Assembly (NCBI RefSeq): GCF_039540195.1
Contig: NZ_BAABEO010000017.1
Location: 62,001 to 126,000, forward strand
Length of the DNA stretch: 64,000 nt
DNA from: Zafaria ginkgonis
GTDB lineage: Bacteria > Actinomycetota > Actinomycetes > Actinomycetales > Micrococcaceae
Direction of reading: 5' to 3'
Every line of letters starts with the position of its first letter. Positions within the stretch are counted from its first letter, which is position 1. The translations under genes and the position numbers were made by a program. This document shows, piece by piece, positions 33,981 through 42,675 of this stretch. The notes under the pieces are model-generated. The model was not told where the DNA came from and did no database searches. It saw nothing but the letters and a program-made list of their open reading frames with translations.

Positions 33981-34695
33981 GGTGGCGGATCTCCTCGCGC
34001 AGGCGTTCGGTGATGGTGCCGGCCAGGGTGGCCGCGGCGGCCGGATCCCGGCGGATCTCCTCCGGCACCTCCCACTCGGCCACGATGCGGCCGGGGCGGG
34101 AGGAGAGCAGGATGACGCGCTGGCCCAGCCGTACGGCCTCGCGCACGTTGTGGGTGACGAACACGATCGTGCGCCCGGTGGCGCGCCAGACCCGTTCCAG
34201 CTCATCGTGGAGCAGGTCGCAGGTGATCGCGTCCAGCGCCGCGAACGGCTCGTCCATCAGCAGCAGCTGGCGTTCCTGGCCCAGGGACCGGGCGAGCGCG
34301 GCACGCTGGCGCATGCCCCCGGAGAGCTGGTGCGGGCGGCGCTCGGCCGCGTCGCGCAGGTGCACGAGGTCCAGCAGTTCCTCGGCCCGTGCCCGGCGTT
34401 CGGCACGCGGGACCCCGCGCAGCCGCAGCGCCAGCTCCACGTTGCCGCGCGCGGTGAGCCACGGCAGCAGGCTGGCGTCCTGGAACATGAACGCGGCACC
34501 GTCGGCGGGCACCTCCAGGCTTCCGCCGGTCGGGGCCTCGAGCCTGGCCAGCAGGTTCAGCAGCGTGGACTTGCCGCAGCCGGAGGCCCCGAGGATCGCC
34601 ACGAACTCGCCGGTGCGGATGTGGGTGCTCAGCCCGTCGAGCACCTGCACGCGCCCGTCGTAGGACTTGGAGAGCGAGGTCAGCGTGACGCTCAT
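33970..34695 (-). CDS. ABC transporter ATPase, sulfonate type
   Basis: It has 241 residues. Walker A is GASGCGKST, the signature is LSGGMRQRAALARSL, and Walker B is LLLMDEPFAALD, with H-loop FVTHNV. This is an SsuB/TauB-like ATPase. Its ATG overlaps the binding-protein stop by 4 bp, so all three transporter genes are co-translated. Confidence 0.92.
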   Translation of the reverse strand: MSVTLTSLSKSYDGRVQVLDGLSTHIRTGEFVAILGASGCGKSTLLNLLARLEAPTGGSLEVPADGAAFMFQDASLLPWLTARGNVELALRLRGVPRAERRARAEELLDLVHLRDAAERRPHQLSGGMRQRAALARSLGQERQLLLMDEPFAALDAITCDLLHDELERVWRATGRTIVFVTHNVREAVRLGQRVILLSSRPGRIVAEWEVPEEIRRDPAAAATLAGTITERLREEIRHHGH

Positions 34696-35828
34696 TTGCC
34701 CGTTCCGTCCGCGGCGTCCGCCGGCAGCGCGTCGAGCACCGTGGTGTCCACCAGGCCCTCGAGCTGGCCCGATTCGGTGAGGCCGGCCTCGACCGCGTGC
34801 TCCATCAGGGTGGGGTAGGTGCCGGCGAGCGGGTCGGTGGTGAACGTGAGGTTGCCCAGCGCCCGGGCCAGCACGTCCTCCGGCAGCGCGGCGCCCAGGG
34901 AAGTCAGCCCCTTCCCGACCGCGTCAAGGCGGGTGGCCGTGTCAGCGGAGTCCAGCCAGGCGACGGTGTCCCGGTGCCCGGCCAGCAGGTCGGCGACGGT
35001 TTCGGGGTGGGCCGCGGCGAAGCGCTGGTCCACGACGAGGATCGTGGTCGGGAACTCGCCGCCGTCCCACAGGTCCGCCTCGTCCACGAGCACCTTGGCG
35101 TCGGCTTCCAGCACCAGGCGGGAGGACCAGGGTTCGGGCAGCCATGCCCCGTCGAGCTTGCCGGAACGGAACAGGTCCAGCGTTTCGGCGTTGCCCGTGG
35201 GGTTGATCGCGACCTCTCCGCCGCCGTCCGGCGTGGTCTTCAGGCCCTGGTCGGCGAGCCAGGTGCGCAAGGCGACGTCCTGGGTGCCGCCGAGCTGCGG
35301 GCTGGCCAGCACGGCGCCGTTGAGGTCCGCGGGCTTGGTGATCGAGGGATCGACGACGAACTGGGCGCCGCCGGACGCGGCACCGGCAATGACCCGCAGC
35401 GACGTGCCCCCGGACTTGATGTAGGAGTTGATCGCCGGGCTCGGGCCCAGGAACGCGGCATCGATCGCCCCGGCGTTCAGCGCCTCGATGGCGGCCGGCC
35501 CGGCGTTGAAGACCTGGGTCTCCAGCGTGGTGCCGTGGCGCCCGACGGCGTCTGCCAGCCGCCCCTGCTCGACGCCGACCACGGCCGGGGCGTGGGTGAC
35601 ATTCGCGAAGTAGCCCAGGCGCAGCTTATCCGCCGGCCCCGCCCCGGCCGCCGCTTGGGCGCCGGAGGGCGCGGGCAGCCCGGTCGTGGCCAGCCAGGCC
35701 GTGGCCAGTGCCGCCACGGCCAGCAGCGCGACGAGGGCCGCGGCCAGGCGTGGCACCTTGCGGCGGTGCGGAGCCGGGGCCGCGGCGTCGATGCGAATGG
35801 ACTCCGGCTTCTGGGGCTTGTCGGTCAT
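34692..35828 (-). CDS. ABC transporter substrate-binding protein, sulfonate type
   Basis: It has 378 residues. A cytoplasmic start of about 25 residues precedes one hydrophobic helix (LAAALVALLAVAALATAWLA), then an NMT1/SsuA-like fold (LRLGYFANVTHAPAVVGVEQG, AIDAAFLGPSPAINSYIKSGG). The protein has no cysteine, so there is no lipobox. It is either cleaved after AQA or stays anchored by its helix, unlike most Gram-positive binding proteins. A sulfonate or sulfate-ester ligand is inferred from the operon. Confidence 0.85.
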   Translation of the reverse strand: MTDKPQKPESIRIDAAAPAPHRRKVPRLAAALVALLAVAALATAWLATTGLPAPSGAQAAAGAGPADKLRLGYFANVTHAPAVVGVEQGRLADAVGRHGTTLETQVFNAGPAAIEALNAGAIDAAFLGPSPAINSYIKSGGTSLRVIAGAASGGAQFVVDPSITKPADLNGAVLASPQLGGTQDVALRTWLADQGLKTTPDGGGEVAINPTGNAETLDLFRSGKLDGAWLPEPWSSRLVLEADAKVLVDEADLWDGGEFPTTILVVDQRFAAAHPETVADLLAGHRDTVAWLDSADTATRLDAVGKGLTSLGAALPEDVLARALGNLTFTTDPLAGTYPTLMEHAVEAGLTESGQLEGLVDTTVLDALPADAADGTGK

Positions 35829-35892
35829 GGTGGTTCCTTGTGTGCTGGGGGTGCTTGCTGGGGTGGTGGCGGTTTTGGTGGCGACTTGGCAA

Positions 35893-37221
35893 CTAGGCGA
35901 CGAGGCCGGCGGCCAGGGTGTTGCCGTCCTGCGGGTCGATGACCAGGAACGCTCCGGTGCGCCGGTGCGCGGCGTAGGGTTCCAGGGGCAGCGGGGCGGC
36001 GAGCTTCAGGCCCACCTCGCCGATGTCGTTGAGCTCGAGCGTCTCCGCCTCCCCGATCTCCAGGCTGTCCAGGTCCAGCCGGCCGTTGATCGCGGTGACC
36101 AGCCCCTTGACGGTGGCGGCGCCGTGCTTGATGAGCACCCGGGCCCCGGGCCGCAGCGCGTGGGCCCCGAGCCAGGCCAGGCGCGCGGTGAACGCGTCGG
36201 TGCTGGTGGGCAGGAAGCCGGAGGCGATCAGGTCTCCGCGGGCGATGTCGATGTCCTCGGCCAGCCGCAGGGTGACCGAGGCCGGGGCGATGGCCCGCTG
36301 CAGCGGACCGTCCGCCGTGTCGATGCCCGCGACCGTGGTGGTGCGCCGTCCCTGGCCGGGGGCGATGATGCTCACCGTGTCCCCGACGCCGACGTGGCCG
36401 GAGGCCAGCTGTCCGGCGTACCCGCGGTAGTCGCGGTACTCCTCCTCGTCCAGCCCGGCAGCGAGCGCGCCCTGCGGGCGGATCACGTACTGCACCGGGA
36501 AGCGCAGCGAGCCGCCGGCCTCCGTGGCGTGCTCGGCCGCCTCGGCGGCGTCGAGCCCGGGCAGCGTCTCGAGGATCTGCACGAGCGTCGGCCCCGCGTA
36601 CCAGGGCGTGTGCTCCGAACGGTGGACGACGTTGTCGCCCTCCAGCGCCGAGACCGGGATGCTGGCCACCGACTCCAGTCCCAGTTCGGCGGCGATCGCC
36701 TCGATGGCGCCGGAGATCTCGGCGAAACGATCCTGCGCGTAGCCGATGAGGTCGATCTTGTTCACCGCGACGACCACGTGCGGCACCCGCAGCAGCGCGG
36801 CCACGCTCAGGTGGCGCCGGGTCTGTTCGAGCACCCCGTGGCGGGCGTCGACGAGCAGCACGACGGCGTCGGCCGTGGACGCGCCGGTGACGGTGTTCTT
36901 GGTGTACTGCACGTGTCCGGGGCAGTCGGCCAGGATGAACGTGCGCTTGTCGGTGGCGAAGTAGCGGTAGGCGACGTCGATGGTGATGCCTTGCTCGCGT
37001 TCGGCACGCAGCCCGTCGGTCAGCAGCGCCAGGTCCAGCCCGCCGGCCTCGCCGCCGAAGCCGCGGTCGGCGCTGGTGCGCGCCACGGCGTCGAGCGTGT
37101 CGGCCAGGATCGCCTTGGAGTCGTGCAGCAGCCGGCCCACGAGCGTGGACTTGCCGTCGTCGACGGAGCCGGCGGTCGCGAAACGGAACAGGGTGCCGTG
37201 CGGCACGGTGGGGGTGGTCAT
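35893..37221 (-). CDS. cysN: Sulfate adenylyltransferase, GTPase subunit
   Basis: CysN couples GTP hydrolysis to APS formation by CysD. It has 442 residues from ATG 37221. Its G motifs are ATAGSVDDGKSTLVGRLL, DCPGHVQY and NKIDL, followed by two elongation-factor-like barrels. No APS-kinase (CysC) domain is fused. Its ATG shares one base with the cysD stop (TGATG). The transporter genes follow after 64 bp. Confidence 0.96.
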   Translation of the reverse strand: MTTPTVPHGTLFRFATAGSVDDGKSTLVGRLLHDSKAILADTLDAVARTSADRGFGGEAGGLDLALLTDGLRAEREQGITIDVAYRYFATDKRTFILADCPGHVQYTKNTVTGASTADAVVLLVDARHGVLEQTRRHLSVAALLRVPHVVVAVNKIDLIGYAQDRFAEISGAIEAIAAELGLESVASIPVSALEGDNVVHRSEHTPWYAGPTLVQILETLPGLDAAEAAEHATEAGGSLRFPVQYVIRPQGALAAGLDEEEYRDYRGYAGQLASGHVGVGDTVSIIAPGQGRRTTTVAGIDTADGPLQRAIAPASVTLRLAEDIDIARGDLIASGFLPTSTDAFTARLAWLGAHALRPGARVLIKHGAATVKGLVTAINGRLDLDSLEIGEAETLELNDIGEVGLKLAAPLPLEPYAAHRRTGAFLVIDPQDGNTLAAGLVA

Positions 37222-38174
37222 CAGAAATACCCGTCCTTCTTGCGGTCTTCCATGGCTGCCTCGGAAATGCGGTCGTCGGCGCGGGTGGCGCCGCGCTCGG
37301 TCAGGGAGCTGGCGGCGACCTCGCGGACGACGTCGGCGACGGTGGCGGCGTCCGAGAGCACCGCGCCGGTGCAGGACATGTCCCCCACCGTGCGGTAGCG
37401 CACGGTGCGCACCTCGACGGGCTCGTCCTCGCGCGGGGCGGAGACCGGGCCGACGGCCCGCCACATCCCGTCGCGGCGGTAGACCTCCCGCTCGTGGGCG
37501 TAGTAGATGGAGGGCAGTTCGATGTTTTCGCGTTCGATGTAGCGCCAGATGTCCAGCTCGGTCCAGTTGCTGATCGGGAACGCGCGCACATGCTGACCCG
37601 GCTGGTGGCGGCCGTTGTAGAGGTTCCACAGCTCGGGGCGCTGGTTGCGCGGATCCCAGGCGCCGAACTCGTCGCGCAGGGACAGGATGCGCTCCTTGGC
37701 GCGCGCCTTGTCCTCGTCGCGGCGGCCGCCGCCGAAGACCGCGTCGAAGCGGTGCGTGGCGATCGCATCCAGCAGCGGGGTGGTCTGGAGCGGGTTGCGG
37801 GTGCCGTCGGCGCGTTCGCGCAGCTCGCCGCGGTCGATGTAGTCCTGCACGCTGGCCACCTCCAGGCGCAGCCCCAGCCGCGCCACGGTGCGGTCGCGGA
37901 AGTCGATGACCTCGCCGAAGTTGTGTCCGGTGTCCACGTGCAGCACCGGGAAGGGGATGCGCGCCGGCCAGAACGCCTTCGCGGCCAGGTGCAGCATCAC
38001 CACCGAGTCCTTGCCGCCGGAGAACAGCATCGCGGGGCGCTCGAACTCGGCGACCACCTCCCGCAGGATGTGGATCGATTCGGACTCGAGCGTGGAGAGC
38101 ACGTCGGGTGCGTCCCCGGCGCCGGGCCGGGTGTGGGCGGTCGCGGGGGCGACGGGGGAAGCGACGGAGGTCAT
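37221..38174 (-). CDS. cysD: Sulfate adenylyltransferase, catalytic subunit
   Basis: CysD makes adenosine 5'-phosphosulfate (APS) from sulfate and ATP. It has 317 residues from ATG 38174, with AGGAG 6 nt before. The PP-loop is LFSGGKDSVVML, with HVDTGHNF, AVFGGGRRDEDKARAKERI and the conserved RKKDGYF end. It overlaps cysH by 4 bp. Confidence 0.97.
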   Translation of the reverse strand: MTSVASPVAPATAHTRPGAGDAPDVLSTLESESIHILREVVAEFERPAMLFSGGKDSVVMLHLAAKAFWPARIPFPVLHVDTGHNFGEVIDFRDRTVARLGLRLEVASVQDYIDRGELRERADGTRNPLQTTPLLDAIATHRFDAVFGGGRRDEDKARAKERILSLRDEFGAWDPRNQRPELWNLYNGRHQPGQHVRAFPISNWTELDIWRYIERENIELPSIYYAHEREVYRRDGMWRAVGPVSAPREDEPVEVRTVRYRTVGDMSCTGAVLSDAATVADVVREVAASSLTERGATRADDRISEAAMEDRKKDGYF

Positions 38175-38926
38175 CGCTGGCTCCTTTCGGCCGGGGTGTG
38201 GATGCCGCATTCGGTCTTGGCCAGTCCGGCCCAGCGGCCGGCGCGGGGATCCTCGCCGGGGGCCACGGGGCGGGTGCAGGGGGCACAGCCGATGGACGGG
38301 TAGCCGTGCTGCAGCAGCAGGTTCAGCGGCACGGCGTGGCGTTGGGAGTAGTCCAGCAGGTCATCGAAGCTCCAGGTCGCGACGGGGTTGACCTTGATCA
38401 GCCCGTGCTGCTCGTCGAAGGTGACCAGCGGCGTGTTCGTGCGGGTGGGGGCCTCGTCGCGCCGCACGCCGGTGAACCAGAGGTCGTAGCCGGCCAGCGC
38501 CTTCTTCAGCGGGTCCATCTTGCGCAGCTGGCAGCAGGCGGCCGGATCGCGCTCGTAGAGCTTCTCCCCCAGCGCGGCGTCCTGTTCGGCGACGGTGCGC
38601 TCGGGCAGCACGTCGACGATGCGCACGTCCAGGACGCGGGCCACCTCGTTGCGGGTCGCCACCGTCTCGGGAAAGTGGTAGCCGGTCTCCAGGAACAGGA
38701 CGTCGACCCCGGGCATCCGGGCCGCGACCAGGTGCGGAAGCACGGCGTCGGCCATGGAGCAGGCGACGGCGGCCAGCGCGGTGGGCACGGTGCGCGCCGC
38801 CCAGTCGATGACGGCGGCCGCGTCGGCGTCGTGGCCCAGCTCCGCGGCGCCGGCCTCCACGGCGGCGCGCAGGCGTCCGAGCCGGCGCTCGCTGTGGATG
38901 TGCAGGTCGGTGGGGCGCGCGCTCAT
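38171..38926 (-). CDS. cysH: APS reductase (4Fe-4S type)
   Basis: It reduces APS to sulfite. It has 251 residues with cluster cysteines in AACCQLRK and the CAPC segment, and the catalytic cysteine in KTECGIHT. The CC...CxxC set indicates use of APS rather than PAPS, which agrees with the absence of an APS kinase. Its ATG overlaps the sir stop by 4 bp. Confidence 0.96.
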   Translation of the reverse strand: MSARPTDLHIHSERRLGRLRAAVEAGAAELGHDADAAAVIDWAARTVPTALAAVACSMADAVLPHLVAARMPGVDVLFLETGYHFPETVATRNEVARVLDVRIVDVLPERTVAEQDAALGEKLYERDPAACCQLRKMDPLKKALAGYDLWFTGVRRDEAPTRTNTPLVTFDEQHGLIKVNPVATWSFDDLLDYSQRHAVPLNLLLQHGYPSIGCAPCTRPVAPGEDPRAGRWAGLAKTECGIHTPAERSQR

Positions 38927-40656
38927 ACCAGGTCCTCCTCGTCGGCACGCTGTGCCCAGGCGGCGAAGGACTCGCCGGGCTCGTGGCCGGCGTCGTAGCT
39001 GCGCACCACGCGCTCGACGTAGCCGGGCAACTCGTCGGCGAACACCTTCAGCCCGCGCACGGTGCGCCCGGTGCCGGCGGTGGCGCGGTCCTCGGAGGCG
39101 AGCCCGCCGCCGAGGTGCACCTGGAAGCCGGGGCGGGTGCCGCCCTCGCCGTCGGGCAGGATCTGGCCCTTGAGCCCGATGTCGGCGGTCTGGATGCGGG
39201 CGCAGGAGTTGGGGCAGCCGTTGACGTGCAGCGTCAGGCGGCGCGGCAGCCGGTGGGAGATGTCCCCGAGCCGTTCCTCCAGCGTGTCGATGGCCGCGGC
39301 GGCCGTGTCCTTGGTGTCCACGATCGCGAGCTTGCAGTACTCGATGCCGGTGCAGGCGATGGTGGAGCGGCGGAACACCGAGGGGGCCGGGTCCAGCCCC
39401 AGCGCGCGCAGCCCGTCCTGGACGGCGTCGAGGTGCTCGCCCGCCACGTCGAGCACCAGGATCTTCTGGTGCGGGGTGGTGCGCAGCCGGTAGGACCCGT
39501 GGGCCTCGGCCAGCTCGGCCAGCGCCAGCAGCGTGGTGCCGGAGACGCGCCCCACGGTGGGGGTGGCCCCGATGTAGAAGCGGCCGTCGCGCTGCTCGTG
39601 CACGCCCACGTGGTCGCCCGGCTCGGTCGGCGGGGCCGGGGGCGGGCCGTCCGGCAGCGGGGCGTCCAGGTACTCGGTCTCCAGGATCTCGCGGAACTTC
39701 GCCGCGCCCCAGTCCTCAAGCAGGTACTTCAGGCGGGCCTTGTTCCGCAGCCGGCGGTAGCCGTAGTCGCGGAAGATGCTCACCACCCCGAGCCACACCT
39801 CGGCGGCGCGCTCCGGGGAGACGAACGCGCCGAGGCGCTCGCCGAGCTTGGCGTAGGTGGACAGTCCCCCGCCGACCCACAGGTCGTAGCCGGCGCCCAG
39901 CTCCGGGTGCACGACGCCCACGAGCGCGATGTCGTTGATCTCGTGCACCACGTCCTGGGAGGGGTGGCCGGTGATCGCGCTCTTGAACTTGCGCGGCAGG
40001 TTCGCCAGCTCCGGGTCGCCGATGTAGCGCTCGGCGATCTCGCGGATGGCGGGGGTCGGGTCCAGGATCTCGTCGCGGGCGATGCCGGCGACCGGGGATC
40101 CGAGGATGACGCGCGGCACGTCGCCGCAGGCCTCGGTGGTGCCCAGGCCCACGGCCTCCAGGCGGCGCCAGATCTCGGGCACGTCGACGACGTCGATCCA
40201 GTGCAGCTGGATGTTCTGGCGGTCGGTGATGTCGGCGCTGTCGCGGGCGAACTCGATGGAGATGCCGGCGATGACACGCAGCTGTTCGGTGCTCAGCGCG
40301 CCGCCGTCCAGCCGCACGCGCAGCATGAAGTACCGGTCCTCGAGCTCGTGGGGCTCGAGCGTGGCGGTCTTGCCGCCGTCGATGCCGGGCTTGCGCTGGG
40401 TGTAGAGACCCCACCAGCGGAAGCGTCCGTGGAGGTCCTCGCCCGGGATGGAGTCGAAGCCCTGCTTGGAGTAGATCGTCTCGATGCGCTCGCGCACATT
40501 CAGGCCGTTGTCGGCCTGCTTGAACTCCTCGTTCGCGTTCAGGGGGGTGGTGCCGTCGATCTTCCACTGCCCGTGCGGCTTGGCCGCGGGGCGGGATCGT
40601 GCGGGCCGGGCGGGGGTCCCGGAATCCACGGTGTCGGTGCTGGGTGCCTGCGTCAT
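38923..40656 (-). CDS. sir: Ferredoxin-dependent assimilatory sulfite reductase
   Basis: It catalyses the six-electron reduction of sulfite to sulfide on siroheme and a 4Fe-4S cluster. It has 577 residues from ATG 40656. Two ferredoxin-like/sulfite reductase repeats are seen; the cluster cysteines are in ACTGIEYCK and NGCPNSC, and TDRQNIQLHWI is a siroheme-site motif. A nitrite reductase is the alternative, but the cysH-cysD-cysN context favours sulfite. It heads the tightly overlapping run, and its mRNA appears leaderless. Confidence 0.94.
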   Translation of the reverse strand: MTQAPSTDTVDSGTPARPARSRPAAKPHGQWKIDGTTPLNANEEFKQADNGLNVRERIETIYSKQGFDSIPGEDLHGRFRWWGLYTQRKPGIDGGKTATLEPHELEDRYFMLRVRLDGGALSTEQLRVIAGISIEFARDSADITDRQNIQLHWIDVVDVPEIWRRLEAVGLGTTEACGDVPRVILGSPVAGIARDEILDPTPAIREIAERYIGDPELANLPRKFKSAITGHPSQDVVHEINDIALVGVVHPELGAGYDLWVGGGLSTYAKLGERLGAFVSPERAAEVWLGVVSIFRDYGYRRLRNKARLKYLLEDWGAAKFREILETEYLDAPLPDGPPPAPPTEPGDHVGVHEQRDGRFYIGATPTVGRVSGTTLLALAELAEAHGSYRLRTTPHQKILVLDVAGEHLDAVQDGLRALGLDPAPSVFRRSTIACTGIEYCKLAIVDTKDTAAAAIDTLEERLGDISHRLPRRLTLHVNGCPNSCARIQTADIGLKGQILPDGEGGTRPGFQVHLGGGLASEDRATAGTGRTVRGLKVFADELPGYVERVVRSYDAGHEPGESFAAWAQRADEEDLV

Positions 40657-40663
40657 GCATTCA

Positions 40664-40692
40664 ACGGTAGGCACCGGACCCGGCGGTCTCAC
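40664..40692 (-). promoter_or_regulatory. Probable leaderless promoter of sir
   Basis: On the minus strand, -10 TACCGT (40664-40669) ends 7 nt before the sir ATG, the spacing of leaderless actinobacterial mRNAs. A GTGAGA lies 17 bp further upstream (40687-40692). CGAAACGTTCG just beyond is nearly palindromic and could be a regulator site. Confidence 0.55.
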
Positions 40693-40742
40693 GAACGTTT
40701 CGGGATGTGCAGCGACCCCCCTCCGTTACCGGTCAGTACGCG

Positions 40743-41459
40743 TCATGTGGCGAAATGTGTGAGCACTTCGGCAAGTCTCGCAACGACACATTCGGCGATT
40801 GTGACGCCCGGAAGCAGTGGTTCCGTCACAAAGTCCGCTCCCGCTTGCGCTACGCGGTTTTGGAAGAATCCGGGGGCCAGCAGGTAGGAGGCCACGGCGA
40901 CGCGGGCGTGAGGGTGGTCGCGGCGCGCCGCGGCGACGGCGTCGGCGACCGAGGGCTGCGCGGCCGAGCAGAACGCGGTGCCCACCGGGCGTCCCAGCCG
41001 CTCCGCGAGCGCGGCGGCGGCCTCGCGGGCCTGCTGCTGCCCGGCCTCGATGCGGGTCCCGGCGGCGGCCAGCACGACGGCGTCCCCTGCTTCCAGCCCG
41101 GCCGCGCCGAGGCGGTCGGCCAGCTGCGCGATCAGCAGCGGGTGCGGTCCCAGCGGGGCGGCGGCCAGCGTGTGTTCCCGGGCGGCCACGGCGTCGGCGA
41201 TGTCGACGCCGGTGTGGAACCCGTGGGAGAGCAGCAGCGGGGCCACCACCGCCGCCTCGCCGGCGGGCAGCGCCGCCAGCACGGATTCCAGCGCGGGCTC
41301 CTGGACGTCCACGTAGGCCTCGTGCACCACCACCTGCGCAAAGTCCCCGATGCCGGGGGCCAGCAGCGCGGCCACCTGCGCGCGCAGCCCGTTGACCAGT
41401 TCGCGCCCGCGCGGGTTGTCGGTGCCGTGGGCCGTCGCGACGACGTGCAGCACGGCCAT
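40743..41459 (-). CDS. Sirohydrochlorin chelatase, CbiX/SirB type
   Basis: It has 238 residues with tandem CbiX-like halves: VVATAHGTDNPRG, APLLLSHGFHTGVDI with metal-binding histidines, and ASYLLAPGFFQNRV. It most likely inserts iron into sirohydrochlorin to make siroheme for the sulfite reductase just downstream; cobalt is the alternative, but no other cobalamin genes are here. Its ATG overlaps the SDR stop by one base. Confidence 0.88.
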   Translation of the reverse strand: MAVLHVVATAHGTDNPRGRELVNGLRAQVAALLAPGIGDFAQVVVHEAYVDVQEPALESVLAALPAGEAAVVAPLLLSHGFHTGVDIADAVAAREHTLAAAPLGPHPLLIAQLADRLGAAGLEAGDAVVLAAAGTRIEAGQQQAREAAAALAERLGRPVGTAFCSAAQPSVADAVAAARRDHPHARVAVASYLLAPGFFQNRVAQAGADFVTEPLLPGVTIAECVVARLAEVLTHFAT

Positions 41460-42226
41460 CAGGCGTCCCGGATCACCTTGTGCGCGGCGGCCTGCGCCAC
41501 CGGGCGCATCACGATCTCGTCCAGGTTCACGTGGTGCGGCAGCGTGACCGCGTAGGCGACGACGTCGGCCACGTCCCCGGCGGTCAGCGGCTTGGCGACT
41601 CCGGCGTAGACCTTGTCCGCGGCGTTGGCATCGCCGCCGAGCCGGTTGAGGGCGAACTCCTCGGTCTGCACCAGGCCGGGCAGGACCTCGACGACGCGCA
41701 GGTTGTGGCCCACCTCCTCCAGGCGCAGCGCCTGGGTCATGCCGCGCTCGGCGAACTTGGCGGCGTTGTAGCCGCCACCGCCCTCGTAGCTGACGATCCC
41801 CGCCGTCGAGGTCAGGTTCAGCACCGTGCCTTCCCCGTGCGCGCGCAGCATCGGCAGGAAGGCGCGGGTGACCTTCATGGTGCCGATCACGTTGACCCGG
41901 TACATCCACTCCCAGTCCTCGGTCTTCGCGTTGCCCACGTAGTCCGCGCCGCGGGCCCCGCCGGCGATGTTCACCAGCGTGTCGATCCCCCCGCCGGCGG
42001 CGACGTGCTCGAGCAGGCGCGCGACGTCGTCGTCCTCGGTGATGTCGGCCGCGACCGCAACCGCTCCGGTCTCGGCGGCGAGCGCGTCCAGGCGGTCGGC
42101 GCGGCGGGCGACGGCGTAGACGGTCCAGCCGCGGGCGGTCAGGGCCCGGACGGTGGCTTCGCCGATGCCGGTGGAGGCTCCGGTGACGACGGCGGCATGG
42201 GTGGTTTCGGAAAGTGCGGAAGTCAT
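41459..42226 (-). CDS. Short-chain dehydrogenase/reductase
   Basis: It has 255 residues and a classical SDR fold. The nucleotide motif is VVTGASTGIGEAT, then NIAGGA, a catalytic serine in NLTSTAGIVS and YNAAK. The arginines after the second strand (VARRADRLD) suggest NADP(H). Substrate is unknown. Translational coupling to cbiX is unusual and probably reflects gene packing rather than a pathway link. Confidence 0.93.
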   Translation of the reverse strand: MTSALSETTHAAVVTGASTGIGEATVRALTARGWTVYAVARRADRLDALAAETGAVAVAADITEDDDVARLLEHVAAGGGIDTLVNIAGGARGADYVGNAKTEDWEWMYRVNVIGTMKVTRAFLPMLRAHGEGTVLNLTSTAGIVSYEGGGGYNAAKFAERGMTQALRLEEVGHNLRVVEVLPGLVQTEEFALNRLGGDANAADKVYAGVAKPLTAGDVADVVAYAVTLPHHVNLDEIVMRPVAQAAAHKVIRDA

Positions 42227-42281
42227 GGATCAACCCTAGTCCGAGTCGGACCTGGTCGAAGCTGGTCCGGGTTGGACCCGG

Positions 42282-42635
42282 TCAGGGGCCGGTGAGGAAG
42301 TCGCGCAGGACCAGGGCGTGGTTGTGCTCGGTGTCGCGGGAGGCGTAGACGAGGACGACGTCGGGGTGTTCGGCCACCAGCGCCCGCAGCCGTTCGCCGC
42401 CGGCCGCGGCCGGACCGTCCTCCAGTTCGTGCAGGTAGCGCTGGCGGAACTCGTCGAAGCGCCCGGCCTGGCGGTTGTGCCAGACGCGCAGTTCGGTCGA
42501 GGGGGCGGCGTCCTTGGCCCAGTCGTCGAACTCCGCGTCCGCCTTGGCCAGCCCGCGCGGCCAGAGCCTGTCCACCAGGACCCGGTACCCGCCGTCGGGC
42601 GCCTCGTAGGCGCGCCGGAGCCGTATGTTCCCCAT
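42282..42635 (-). CDS. DUF488 family protein
   Basis: It has 117 residues. RVLVDRLWPRGLAK, RVWHN, FRQRYLHEL and the VVLVYASRDTEHNHALVLRDFL end are the DUF488 (YeaO-like) pattern. The role is unknown. It is divergent from valS with 40 bp between starts, so the two may share regulatory DNA. Confidence 0.9.
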   Translation of the reverse strand: MGNIRLRRAYEAPDGGYRVLVDRLWPRGLAKADAEFDDWAKDAAPSTELRVWHNRQAGRFDEFRQRYLHELEDGPAAAGGERLRALVAEHPDVVLVYASRDTEHNHALVLRDFLTGP

Positions 42636-42675
42636 GCGCCCATGGTAGGTGCGCCCCCATGGAAGAATGGAACCC

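Noticed and set aside
36980..37573. Arg-rich plus-strand frames opposite cysD/cysN
   Set aside because: They are antisense shadows; cysD and cysN show all family motifs.
42636..42675. T-box upstream of valS
   Set aside because: Only 40 bp separate valS from the divergent DUF488 gene and no T-box core is present.
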